Part shown: piece by piece, positions 34,076 to 44,270 of the stretch
How the letters are laid out: every line of letters starts with the position of its first letter
How positions within the stretch are numbered: position 1 is the first letter of the stretch
NCBI GenBank assembly: GCA_002104985.1
Contig: MCGO01000039.1
Span: forward strand, 186,001-250,000
DNA: 64,000 nt
From: Rhizoclosmatium globosum
Taxonomy: Eukaryota; Chytridiomycota; Chytridiomycetes; Chytridiales; Chytriomycetaceae
Direction of reading: 5' to 3'
Translations under genes and position numbers: made by a program
Notes under the pieces: model-generated
Databases searched by the model: none
Told to the model about the DNA's origin: nothing
What the model saw: the letters and a program-made list of their open reading frames with translations, nothing else

Positions 34076-36159
34076 CTATTCAGTTTCGTCGTTCATCTCA
34101 TCTGCAAGACCAACCTCAACGCACAGATTAGAACACTTGTGATTCTTCAAAAAATCATCAAAGTATTGAGTAACGTTTCCTTCGCCAAAGCACCTGTATA
34201 TAGTACTTGAGTCAGATTTGGAACAACAGGGAGATAATCTTACAAAAACTGGTTCTCTGATACAATTGCAGGATTTGTCACGACTTGAAAGTCAGTGAGG
34301 CAGATTGACTTGCTCTTTTCCATTTGGGTGATAGTGCCTGTTGAAAAGGAAGGTTAGTAAATAATAGACAAAAAATAGCCCACCTTGAATGTCAACAAGA
34401 ATAGCCATACCATCAGAGTCTTTCAGAGACAAGTGCATAATACATTCGAAAAACAGGTTAAGACTATCAAATTCATCTCCAGTGTTGATTGGAGTAAATC
34501 CATAGTTGGCATAAAATTTACAGAACGTTCCTGACAAGTAGCGCTCGAGAACAAACGTGGAACCATCAGCTGTTTTGGCAAGAAGTTCTGAAGTGAGGAC
34601 ACATCACAGACATTCCGCACTATCGGTGGCCAAGTTAGATAAGATTTCAGAATAGCAACTCACAATGATCTTTCAAACAATCATATGTCTCCAAGCACTG
34701 AGTAATGAAGTCGTGGGCGTAGAGCTGCTGTTGGCAGTAACTCTGTTGACCAACATGTTCTGGAGTTTGCAAAACAATGTCTCGTCTTTGCATCTTGACA
34801 ACCCAAGATGGAACGTCCCTAATTACTTTTGGCGTTTCCACTCCTGAAGTTCCAGGTGCAATGCTCACCCGATGGCAAACCCGCGTAGACCCAGTCCCAA
34901 CCACATTGGCATCAATCGTGAGATTGACAGTTCCAATATCTTGAAAATTGATTTCATCACCATCCCGGCAAGGCTGTTGGACAGAGGCGTGGACATAACG
35001 CGGAACACGACCAACCATTCTGACGGCACTTGAGCCAGTGGGCAGTGAGCGAGAGCGTTCAACTTCAGGACGTTGGCGAGAAACCTTGCGGCGAGAACTG
35101 GTATGGATTGCAAACTCTTCGTCTTCCTCAGAATCCACCAATCGTTGCTTGGAAACAAAAACAACGGCAACCTTCACTTTAATTAGATGGATGTCAAAAT
35201 CATACAAAATTTGAACTTACTCTTGCAACTGGGGCAGTGGCTTTCTTCTTTGGTAGCTTTGGCATGTGGTGTGGAAGATGTTTGTGGATCAAACTGGATG
35301 CATTAAGCTCAGCACCAGGATTGTTGCCCTTCATGGTGTAGATTTCAGTGCTGGCTGTCTCGTGTTCAACTGTGGCATACACTTTGTTGATCCGTTCACA
35401 TTGTGGAGACGTAAGGAATGCTGCCAATTCACGAAAAGTTGTAGTATCAGAAAACTCCATCTTTTCTTGGATGAGATTCTTGACTTCAGTATAGACAAAA
35501 CCATTTGTAGACTTAGACTTCACAGCTTTATATGCCACAATCTCGAAGGTGTATCGGAGCATTCGGGACACAGTTGCAGCAGGTACAGCAGAAGATCGAA
35601 CACCATTGAAATCACTTAAGGCTTGATTACGGAGGCGTTCTTGCTCGTGAAACCGTTGATCCATCATATTTGGAATATTTTGATGTGTGGTTTGAGGTCC
35701 ATTGGATCCTTGAAGTGAGTTAGTTTCAAATGGCTTCAACAAACACAACATACCAACTCCTGATCTAGAAGCGCGAATAAAGCAACCACGACAGAGACGA
35801 GCTTGATCGTATGTTTCAGACGCAGGCTGACTACAGTTCTCACAATTGGCAGCTGGCTTACAAGCATCACAGTAGCGAAAGGATCCCACAATGGTCAACA
35901 GTGCTGGCAGGACATGTTTGTTGCATTCATCGCAACTGAGACGGTTTGCCGTTGGTCCATTGAGTCCCTGTGTAGCACTTAAAAGGCGGGAGCTGGTAGA
36001 TGGTGACTGTCCAATCTGCAGGGGAGCTTGTGGAGTTGCGTAAACACGGCTGTCTGGAACGTATTCGCTGCTGCCAGTAGACCAAGTTTTCGATGCAGCT
36101 ATGAGGTTCTGGAGCCCTTGTTGCGAGATGGTGTGTCTCCGTCTGCTGTCCTGAAGCAT
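34076..36159 (-). CDS. Alpha-kinase (MHCK/eEF2K family) with N-terminal zinc-ribbon-like region
   Basis: Exon 1 ends 35221; exon 2 is 35171 to about 34,664; later exons run to 34076. The alpha-kinase fold is recognisable: VPSWVVKMQRRDI, GQQSYCQQQLYAHDF, FVLERYLSGTFCKFYANYG, AILVDIQG, ICLTDFQVVTNP, CFGEGNVTQYFDDFLKNHKC and SNLCVEVGL. DIQG, LTDFQ, FGEGN and HKC..C correspond to the family's catalytic and zinc-binding motifs. Four CxxC pairs (CDEC, CDAC, CENC, CRGC) lie at residues ~75-130. The exon join near 34,590-34,663 gives TAA with the obvious splice sites, so that junction is unresolved. The start may instead be the ATG at 36205 with an intron at 36199-36151. It sits entirely inside the transposon. 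Confidence 0.8.
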
Positions 36160-36289
36160 TTCGAGTTACTTCAAAGAGTTTTTCGAATGCTCGACTTACA
36201 TTCATTCCGTGCTTGGCAGTACTGTCCCGCCCATCTTGTGAGTTCTTTGGGTTGGGTGGGTGGTGGTGGTGGTGGATTGATTTTTTTTG

Positions 36290-36315
36290 TTGGGTGAACG
36301 CTTTCGGCTTCCCTA
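36290..36315 (-). repeat. Right terminal inverted repeat (26 bp)
   Basis: Reads TTGGGTGAACGC...CTTCCCTA on the plus strand. It is the exact reverse complement of 31896-31921. Confidence 0.9.
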
Positions 36316-36321
36316 TAAATG
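36316..36321. repeat. Target-site duplication TAAATG (right)
   Basis: Directly outside the right terminal inverted repeat and identical to 31890-31895. With the last two element bases it reads TATAAATG. Confidence 0.8.
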
Positions 36322-36468
36322 GCACCCACGCGACCCAAGCCACGTGATGAGGATGGGTTCCGCGTTCCGTTCCGCGACACTTGCGCTATTCGATGTGACA
36401 CTGCAGTTCTAATACGAATGTATGGCGGCTGAGATTGTCTTAATATCGCGAGTTCAACTCCAAAGAAA

Positions 36469-37370
36469 ATGCCTGGAAATCCAATCTTATCCCCTCCTGA
36501 GTTGCCGCCAAGTCAAGTACCAGTCCTTAGCGCCAAGCAGCAGCAACTCATCGATCAACTCCGTTCCAGGGTTCCTCAGCTGATCTCATCTTTGAAAGGC
36601 GGGGAGGAAGAACAGGAAAGGTTAGCCCAATGGACAGACGAATCAGCAGCAACTAAACGTTACTTGGTCGATACTAAGTGGGATCTTGAGGCTGCAGCTG
36701 TCAAACTTCAGGCAACGCTACAATGGTATTGAATCGGGGTTTGAAGTGGGCATGCACTCACTTCTTTCAAAGGCGTAAAGAATACAAACCAGACCAGATC
36801 CAGCCATCCGAAGTCGAGGAAGAAGCAGTGACCGGTAAAGGATATATCTCAGGATTTGACAAGACCGGCCGTCCAACACTCTTCATCATTCCGGCACGAG
36901 ACAAGTCAAAAGACCCAGAGCGATCCCTGCGATTCCTCGTATTCCTCATTGAAAAGATTACCAAACTAATGCCAAAGGGTATCGAAAAGATGGCGGTTAT
37001 TGTCGATTATGCGGGGATCGGTTTCTTCAATGGCACGCCCATCAATGTTGCAACAAAGTACCTCCATGTCCTTCAAAATCACTACCCGGAAAGACTTGGC
37101 GTTCTTTGTGTCGTGAACCCGTCCTTATTCCTCAATGGCCTATTCACTCTCTTGAAACCTCTGATGGATCCTGTCACTGTTGCGAAAATCCATTTGTTGG
37201 CTGTTGACAAAACTTCAGCGGCCCAACAGGGCCAACAGGTCAACAGCGAAAATGGTCCTATCGATTTGCGTAGTATTTTCGCCACGAGCCAATTGCCTCG
37301 GGAATTTGGTGGAAGCTTCGATTTTCAATACAATCACACAGAATATTGGCCCGCCATACAACGAGTATAA
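36469..37370 (+). CDS. Sec14-like CRAL-TRIO lipid-transfer protein
   Basis: Two exons, 36469-36725 and 36773-37370, give 284 residues. The N-terminal CRAL-TRIO-N helices (KRYLVDTKWDLEAAAVKLQ) join across the intron to WRKEYKPDQI. The lipid-binding fold follows: GYISGFDKTGRPTLFIIPAR, RFLVFLIEKI, MAVIVDYAGIGFFN, YLHVLQNHYPERLGVLCVVN and PFLxx-type VNPSLFLNGLF, ending LPREFGGSFDF. The short length matches fungal Sfh-type phosphatidylinositol-transfer proteins. A fragment duplicating its last ~45 codons lies at 39146-39300. Its promoter was probably altered by the transposon, whose right end is 153 bp upstream. Confidence 0.85.
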
Positions 37371-37416
37371 TGAGCCCGTTTATTTGAGGCTGTCTAATAA
37401 ACCTTGAGTGTATCCT

Positions 37417-38930
37417 TCATTTTGCTTGTAAGAATGTAATATCAGATTGATTGCTCGTGCATTTCACGTTCAACTTTGGTTGTTGTTTTGATTGATTGAC
37501 AATGATTATTCCTGCAGCCGTTCCAAATATTGCTGCCAACACAGCTAAACATCCTCCGAAAATCACCGTTGCATCCAGTCCATAATGCTCTTCAATCAGC
37601 CCGGAAATAGGAGGGCATGAAAATGTCCATACAGCTGCAACCGTATATACTACAGAAATCACCGTGATAAAACTCCCATCTTTAGCAAAAACTTGCGATA
37701 ACAAAGCTGGATACAGTGCCCAGTAGCCTCCAAAAGAGAATCCAACTAGAGATCCAACCACGCATAGTGTGACAAAATTGTAGGCAACAAGCCAGGAAAA
37801 CAAACTTGCTGCTATCATCCACGTACATAACACAAGGGCGTTCGATACACCAATCTTGTCTCCAAGATATCCCATGGCAATTCGACCCATAAAATTGAAG
37901 CCCTTGACGAAGGTCATTACTATTGCTCCATCCTCAAACGAAAGGCCTAGCCTCTGCTGTCCATAAACTGGCAAGAAGTCCAGCGGAATAAATTCCCCTG
38001 CGTTGTTGAATAGTGTAACAAGGAGGAGTGTGTAAAAGAGACCACGCTTCAGAAACGTGAATGTGGGAAGTGCCTTTGAAGTTGGAATGCGCGACTTCAT
38101 AAATGGTGCGAATGCCATCATTGGAACTACTGACAGTTAAAACTCGACATACTCAATTTATATACAAACCAAAGCATATGACAGCTGTCACTCTCAACGT
38201 CCAAGCAAGGCCAATACTTTCAAGCAATTTTCCAGCCAACTGTGAAAAAACCAAACCGCCAACGGCACTTCCACTGACAGAAACACCCATCGCAAAACCT
38301 CTTCGGCGCAGAAAATATTGTGCCGGGAGAGAGACAGAAGGAAAGTATACAAAGGAAGCACCAATACCAAAGAGTAGACCTTGCGTACATATCAGGTAAG
38401 GAAGGGATGTTGTGAATGAGGAAAGGAAGACTCCAAGCGAAAGCAGAAACGCCCCAAAAGCAATAACGATTGGATAGCCGTAACGCTCAGCAAGGAATGA
38501 TGGTATGAAAGAAATGAGATCCATAATGGATATATTGAGAGATCCCAGGATGGCAACTTGGGCAGCTGATCCAACCTTCAGTTCGAAAGAGTTTAATGGA
38601 TCGGCATCATCATACAAATCATGTACCTTCAGACTCAGATAGTAGGAGTTGTAGACCCCAAAACTGTAAACCGTTCCATAGATGATAAAATTGGCAAGAA
38701 GCTCCCCCAATAACTGCCCAGGCCTCCCAGCCACCATCTGGATAGTTTAAGATTGCAATGTTAAGAATCTCATCTTGAACATTAATCGCTGACGAAGTTT
38801 CCTCTGAGCATCGGACAGTGATAGAATCCTTATTTTCCTGGTCTTCTTGAACCCAAACATGGTGAGGATAGTCCAGTTCATTCACCTCTGCCCCCTCAAC
38901 ATCTAAAGCTTCACACTCTGGTTTTCCCAT
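37417..38930 (-). CDS. MFS monocarboxylate-transporter-like protein (copy 1)
   Basis: Twelve-helix MFS transporter of the MCT type. The diagnostic N-terminal motif is YPDGGWEAWAVIG, before helix 1. Later signatures include RYGYPIVIAFGAFLLSLGVF, FVYFPSVSLPAQYFLRRRG with AMGVSVSGSAVGG, and RIAMGYLGDKIG between helices 8 and 9. Introns: an in-frame 51-nt one after SYYLSLK and another after ICF leading into VVPMMAFAPF. The G run near 38,705-38,712 breaks the frame (GGWEAWAVIG in one frame, LLANFIIYGTVYSFG in the next). One base too many or two too few would explain it. Substrate unknown. The gene has a tandem paralogue at 39,342-40,874. Confidence 0.8.
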
Positions 38931-39145
38931 GATACGAGTAAGTCGATCAAAAGCTACAGTATGCGGTCAATGAAACCTCAGTTTTTGATGGATTTCTTTT
39001 AAGGATTGTTGATGCTGGAAAGAATGAAACGGAAGAACACGGAACACAAAATTGACTTGGTTTTTTTTTGGCCTGGACGAGGTATTGGCAAGATGAAGTA
39101 CAAATGTTACTGTTTCGAGCAGTATATCTGCAGCTTTGGGTACGA

Positions 39146-39300
39146 GTCAACAGCGAAAATAGTCCTATCAATTTCCGTAGTATTTTCGCTGCAAGCCAAT
39201 TGCCACGGGAATTCGGTGGAAACCTCGATTTTCCATAAAATCACACAGAATATTGGCCCGCCATACAACAAGTATAACGAGCCCGTTTATTTGAAGCTGA
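39146..39300 (+). pseudogene. Duplicated 3' fragment of the Sec14-like gene
   Basis: About 155 bp nearly identical to 37239-37392: GTCAACAGCGAAAAT at the start, AGCCAATTGCC, then CACACAGAATATTGGCCCGCC and the sequence after the stop. A short deletion makes CGATTTTCCATAAAATC, introducing a stop. No start or N-terminal part is present. It sits in the same position relative to transporter copy 2 as the real gene end does to copy 1. Confidence 0.88.
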
Positions 39301-39341
39301 AATTATATATCAGATATATTCGTTAATAAAATGTGGGTGAA

Positions 39342-40874
39342 TCATTCTTTAGATTCCACAAACTTTTGCTTGACAGTGTGGAATATCTTATTGATTGTTC
39401 GTGTTTCTGAATTCACATTTGTCTGTCGTTTCGTCTGATAGAAAACGATGATTCCTGCAATAGTTGCAAACACTGCTGCCAACACACCCAAACATCCTCC
39501 GAAAATCACCATTGTGCCAAGCCCATAATGATCTTGAATTAGTCCGGAAACAGGGGGGCATGCAAATGTCCATACGGCAGCGACAGTATATACTACAGAA
39601 ATCAACGTAATAAAACTCCCATCTTAAGGCTGGATACAGCGCCCAATAACCTCCAAACGAGAATCCAAGAGCAGATCCAACTACACATAGTGTGACAAAA
39701 TTAGAGGCAGTGAGCCACAAAAACAAGCTTGCTACCACCATCCACACACACAACACAAGAGCTTTCGATACGCCAATTATGTCTCCAAGATATCCCATCA
39801 CAATTCGACCAACGAAATTAAAACCATTGAAGAAAACCATCATAGTTGCTCCATCTGTAAAAGAAAGCCCCAGGCGCTGCTGGCCATAAATTGGCAAGAA
39901 GTCTAGCGGAATGAATTCACACGCGTTATTGAAAAGCGCTACAAGAAGGAGTACGTAAAAGAGTCCACGTTTCAGGAACGTGAATGTGGGAAGTGCTTTT
40001 GAAGTTGGAATACGTGACTTCATAAATGGCGCGAATGCCATCATTGGAACTACTGAATGTTAGAACATGAAAATGTTAAATGTTGTTACAAACCAAAGCA
40101 TATGATCGCTGTCACTCTTAGCGTCCAAGCAAGCCCAATACTTTCGAGCAATTTCCCAGCAAGTTGAGAGAAAACCAATCCACCAACGGCGCTTCCACTG
40201 ACGGAAACGCCCATAGCTAGACCTCTTCTGCGTAAAAAGTACTGGGCAGGAAGAGACACAGAAGGAAAGTAGACAAATGAAGCCCCTTTACCAAAAAGGA
40301 TGCCTTGAGTACAAATCAAGTATGGAAGTGACGTTGTAAATGAGGAAACAAAGATTCCAAGTGACAGCAAAACAGTTCCAAAAGCAATTACGATTGGATA
40401 GCCGTACCGATCTGCAAGAAACGATGGAATAAAAGAAATGAGGTCCATGATAGAAACGCCGAGAGAACCAAGGATTGCGACTTGGGCGGTTGATCCAATC
40501 TTTTGCAGGAGGTTATTAAATTGGTATCAATTTACAATTTACGAATGAAGTACCTTGAGGCTCAAGTAGTAGGAGTTGTAGATCCTAAAACTATATACCG
40601 TTCCATAGATGATAAAATTGGCAAAGAACGCCCCTCCTATAATTGCCCAGGCCTGCCAACCACCATCCGGATAGTCCAAGACAGCTCCGTTAAGGATCTC
40701 ATCCTGAATATCGATTGTTGACGTAGTTTGCTCTGAGTATCGGGTAACAATAGGAGACTTGTTGTGCTGGTCTTCTGGTAGTACGTCTAACTGAACCGAA
40801 TTACGTTGTGGGAGACTTTGTACAGTCTGGTTAGCGTTCTCAATTTGTACGGATTTGCTATCTTGATCTCTCAT
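39342..40874 (-). pseudogene. MFS monocarboxylate-transporter-like protein (copy 2, probably inactivated)
   Basis: Clear paralogue of copy 1. It has YPDGGWQAWAIIGGAFFANF uninterrupted here, then IPSFLADRYGYPIVIAFG, SVSLPAQYFLRRRGLAMG, RIVMGYLGDIIG and FSFGGYWALYPAL. A real intron follows SLKV and another follows ICFG. Right after YPAL, 20 nt present in copy 1 (encoding LSQVFAK) are missing. The frame therefore shifts into RWEFYYVDF and a premature end, while ISVVYTVAAVWTFACPPVSG continues in another frame to 39342. A multi-base deletion is less easily blamed on sequencing, so I call it a pseudogene. Confidence 0.75.
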
Positions 40875-41357
40875 ACGATTAAGTTGATCCAAGGTTGCAG
40901 TATGAGGTCAAAAACGTTTTTTGGGAAAGCTTTTCTGTCAAAGGAAGTCCGACTTGTGGCTACACAGTTCTGCAAGAATGAGAAGGAAGTCGCAGAATCG
41001 GAAACTCTATCTATCGTGTGCAATATAGTCGCGGCTTCTTGGTTTTAATGAAGTATTGGCACGATACATTACACAAGGTGAACCAATTTGGAGATCACGT
41101 TCGCATTTAAACTTTGTCGCACTTGGTATTTCAACTTTTCTTTCATTTAGAGCTGAAGCTTATCATTGAAATTAAGATTCTAAAGTAACTGTAAGGCCAT
41201 CTAGTCTTCGAGTTATCTTGCCTTGAAGCTCTTGAGATCTTCCAAGTTTGTGTCTATGCTTCTTTGTGTCATTCATTGACTCGAACAATAATTTTTATTT
41301 GCATTTAAGAAAACGTATTTTATGATCGTCGAACTGTTTTGTCTCGATAATTCAAGT
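40875..41357. other. Intergenic stretch
   Basis: Upstream of transporter copy 2 and downstream of the EXORDIUM-like paralogue. A/T-rich, with no recognisable gene or repeat. Confidence 0.4.
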
Positions 41358-42071
41358 TCAAGGAACACACTTTTTGAGTTTGTTGCTCCAACCCTTGGCC
41401 ACCAACAACCTAACTCCATCCAAAATCACCATTCCTTGTGCATCCTTATTTTGACACTTATCAGCGACTTCTCCACCATCCGAATCATTTAAATCTTGCC
41501 ACGTCGCCAACCCCAAAATATCACCCGCTGGATTTGTTATTGTTTCAATAAGTTCATGAGATGTGGATACATGAGGAAAAGAGCGAGCTCCGCAGTCTGG
41601 AATAACGGCGTAATAGAGGTAGGGAGTGTGAGGGATATGAATGTTGTGATTGGAGAGTTTAATAACACTGTGGTACGCGTCACACACAACACATGTTGTA
41701 CAGGTGAATAATTTGTTGTTTGCAGTCCAAGAGTACTCCACGTTGGTGTGAGGATTCAAATGGATGGGATAGTATGAGTTATTTGTGGGGTGTATTTTGT
41801 TTGATATGACAAGTGCGATCAAGAAGGCGTGAAGATCCTTAGAGTCTATAAGATGAGACTGAATGCTCTTTGTTTCGCATATGGATGGAAGGACGTGACC
41901 GCGTCCGATTGATTGGGTTGGAGTGCTGTATTCCGACAGCCAATCAAGGTATGTAGAATTTACCAGCGACGCGTAGTAGTTCGATATCTCTAGTTGAAAG
42001 CGAGCAGAGCCATAAAAGATTGGAGTTATTTGGATATTTTCAATGACTGGGCCGCCATGGAAGGAAAGCAT
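41358..42071 (-). CDS. EXORDIUM-like protein, 5'-truncated paralogue
   Basis: 237 residues in one open frame, paralogous along its length to the 30,661-31,782 protein: FHGGPVIENIQITPIFYG, YLDWLSEYSTPTQSIGRG, CTTC, then SHELIETITNPAGD, LATWQDLND and GGEVADKCQ. It lacks the signal peptide, since the first Met is where the mature domain begins. It also lacks the Thr-rich linker and C-terminal Cys module, ending KKCVP. Only 25 bp separate its ATG from the divergent kinase ATG, leaving no room for a signal-peptide exon unless it overlaps that gene. It could be a pseudogene, but the frame is intact. Confidence 0.7.
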   Translation of the reverse strand: MLSFHGGPVIENIQITPIFYGSARFQLEISNYYASLVNSTYLDWLSEYSTPTQSIGRGHVLPSICETKSIQSHLIDSKDLHAFLIALVISNKIHPTNNSYYPIHLNPHTNVEYSWTANNKLFTCTTCVVCDAYHSVIKLSNHNIHIPHTPYLYYAVIPDCGARSFPHVSTSHELIETITNPAGDILGLATWQDLNDSDGGEVADKCQNKDAQGMVILDGVRLLVAKGWSNKLKKCVP

Positions 42072-42096
42072 TTGTGTTCGGTTGTCGAGTCAATCA

Positions 42097-44270
42097 ATGT
42101 CACTTGAAAACAACGAAACCGAGGCGATGCTCGTCAGCCTCCCACCAACACCCGCACCCACGGGTCTTTCTCTTGAATCGTCGTCCTCGTCTTCCGCACT
42201 TGAATTATCGCTTCCACTTGTGCTGTCGAACCACGATTCAGAGTGGCAAATTGTTCTTCACCGACCGCGCTCAAACGAAGTTGTTCTCTTTTCGGCGAAA
42301 GAAGCGCGCGCCGTTGTTCGCAGAGTGCCGGTTTCGACAAGGGCCGGCGCTTCAACAGCCGGTCACTCGCACTCGCACTCGCACTCGCACGCCCACACTT
42401 CAAGCCACCCACACAACAACCACTCATCAACGAACCCAAACCTTAACCAAAACCAGTCTCAGCAAAACAACACAACAAATCACTCAAAAGCAACATGTCC
42501 TAATTGTGGCTGCGCATTCGACTTTGTTCCTTCGCAAGATTCATCCCCTGATTCGGAATTGGCAACAAAAGAATCAACGGACTACTTCCGCCTTCTCTCT
42601 GCAATTCTTCCTCCGCCAGATGATGATGAGATTGTTGATCCTTCACAGCTCTCTTTCCTGCGTTCGCTTGAATCGTCTCAAGATGACCTCAAAAAACTGC
42701 TTCCACCTGCGAACTCAACTCCTATCCCTTCAAATCCCCCAACCCCGATCATTCCACCCCTTGCTACACCTTCCTCCTCCACAAACGTTCCCGCACCAAA
42801 TTCTCTCTCCGCAAACTGCTTCAACCAAGGCTACTACGACAGATTCTTTATCGAAATCAAAAAACTTGGTCGTGGTCTCAGAGGGTCCGTCTTTCTCGTC
42901 CAACATGTTCTTGATACTGTATATCTTGGTGATTACGCCGTCAAATCTATTCCTATTGGGTCCAGTCATTCTTGGCTCGTTCGTCAACTCCAAGAAGTTC
43001 ATTTACTCGAGAGATTGAGGCATCCCAATATTGTTCATTACAAGCATGCATGGTATGACTTTTCTTGAGGGCCTTTCTTAATGGAGAATCGATGAAGTTG
43101 ATGATTGAGGCTTTCTACCCTCCAATCTTCTCCAAAAGAAGAAAGCGCTAATTTGATTGACAATAGGATCGAAAACAAACAATTGAGTGTCTTTGGTCCG
43201 GAAGTACCATGTCTGTTCATCCTCATGGAACTTGCAAACGGAGGCTCTCTTGAAGACTATATTTACCTGTCTCTCCCCAGCTCCGATACTTCAGACGCGT
43301 ACCATGACCCGTCCTCTCCCAACTCTCACTCCACAGACTCCAAAGAGAAACGCCTACACAGGCTCAACCTCCTACGCCAGCGACAAACTCAACAACGCCT
43401 CAAAAAGCAGGACACGGCCGAAAACCTTGCCGCTCGCACATTTGGCGGAATCGGAACCGACGCAGAAGGAAAACGTGTTCGATACCTCACAAAACAGCAA
43501 ATATGGTCCCTGTTTCTCGACATATGCGAAGGACTTGCGCATTTACACCGTAATGGAATCATACATCGAGACTTGAAACCACCCAACTTGTTGCTTCGTT
43601 TCAAAGACCCCAAAGATCGTGACGAAATGTGGGTTTGATTAAGATTCTGTCACAAACTATACTTATTGATACATTATAAACACTAGCCCACGAATTCTTA
43701 TTTCTGATTTCGGAGAATGTGAAATTATTGGTGAAAAGGTGCAACGGGCTGAAAACAATCGGCGTACAGGCGCGACTGGAACGCTTGAATTCATGTGTCC
43801 TGAACTCCTCGAAAAAGATGAAACTGGGACGTATAAACACGACCACAGCGTCAAAGGAGACATGTTTTCTCTCGGTGTTGTACTTTACTTCCTTTGTTAT
43901 TCGTCTGTACCCTACTCCCAAGTGGATGATGTGGATTTGTTGAAGGAGGAGATTCTGCGGTTTGATGGGTGAGTCATGCTAGTACCTACTTTCCCTTTTA
44001 TCTGATGGTATTTTCGTTTTCGCGGGGACAAGCAGAGTCACATTCCCGGTTGGCGGCCATGAACGTAGAGTCGCGGTTGAACTTCAACGGTTGATTCAAA
44101 GGCTCATGTCGCGGGACCCAGAGCAGCGGCCGTCTATTGAGGATATCGTCTCGTACTATCGAAGCTCTCCGCCTGAGTTTGAGGAAGATGGTGAAGGAGG
44201 GAGCGTTGGATTGGGTGTTGATGTTGGAGTTAATGCAAAAAGACGTGGGCTGTCATTTACGGATGTGTGA
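42097..44270 (+). CDS. IKS1: IKS1-type serine/threonine protein kinase
   Basis: Four exons, 42097-43052, 43110-43628, 43687-43968 and 44036-44270, give 663 residues. The N-terminal half is low-complexity with an HS-repeat (near 42,365) and a CPNCGCAFDF zinc-ribbon-like knuckle. The kinase begins GYYDRFFIEIKKLGRGLRGS, as in IKS1, then GDYAVKSIPIG (Lys) and HLLERLRHPNIVHYKHAW, joined by splicing. A long insert follows, with IIHRDLKPPNLLLR, ISDFGECE and GTLEFMCPELL. Nearly all catalytic residues are present; the loop has KPPN in place of KPxN. Yeast Iks1 has a poorly known role in stress and ionic tolerance. Confidence 0.88.

Larger units (their letters stand above)
31896..36315. mobile_element. 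4,420-bp DNA transposon carrying an integrase-core gene and an alpha-kinase gene
   Basis: The ends are perfect 26-bp inverted repeats (31896-31921 and 36290-36315, outermost bases TAGGGAAGCCGA), flanked by identical TAAATG direct repeats. Inside are just two convergent genes. A DDE integrase (+) starts 46 bp from the left end. An alpha-kinase (-) starts about 110-155 bp from the right end. Their stop codons are 91 bp apart. The element lies in what would be a ~260-bp divergent spacer between the EXORDIUM-like and Sec14-like genes. Perfect ends and an intact integrase frame suggest recent insertion. No retroviral or reverse-transcriptase feature is present. Confidence 0.85.
39146..40900. repeat. 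Second unit of a tandem segmental duplication
   Basis: Corresponds to 37,239-38,945: the Sec14-like 3' end followed by the minus-strand transporter, including its intron positions and a GATCRACTTA start-region sequence. The two units are in direct orientation. Confidence 0.8.

Noticed and set aside
31896..36315. Retroelement, Polinton or retroviral-type integration instead of a cut-and-paste element
   Set aside because: No reverse transcriptase, LTRs, capsid or polymerase genes; the ends are short inverted repeats rather than direct ones.
42074..43018. 314-codon alternative-frame reading of the IKS1-like N-terminus
   Set aside because: Low-complexity +1 frame of a His/Ser/Asn-rich coding region; the kinase continues in the other frame with correct introns.
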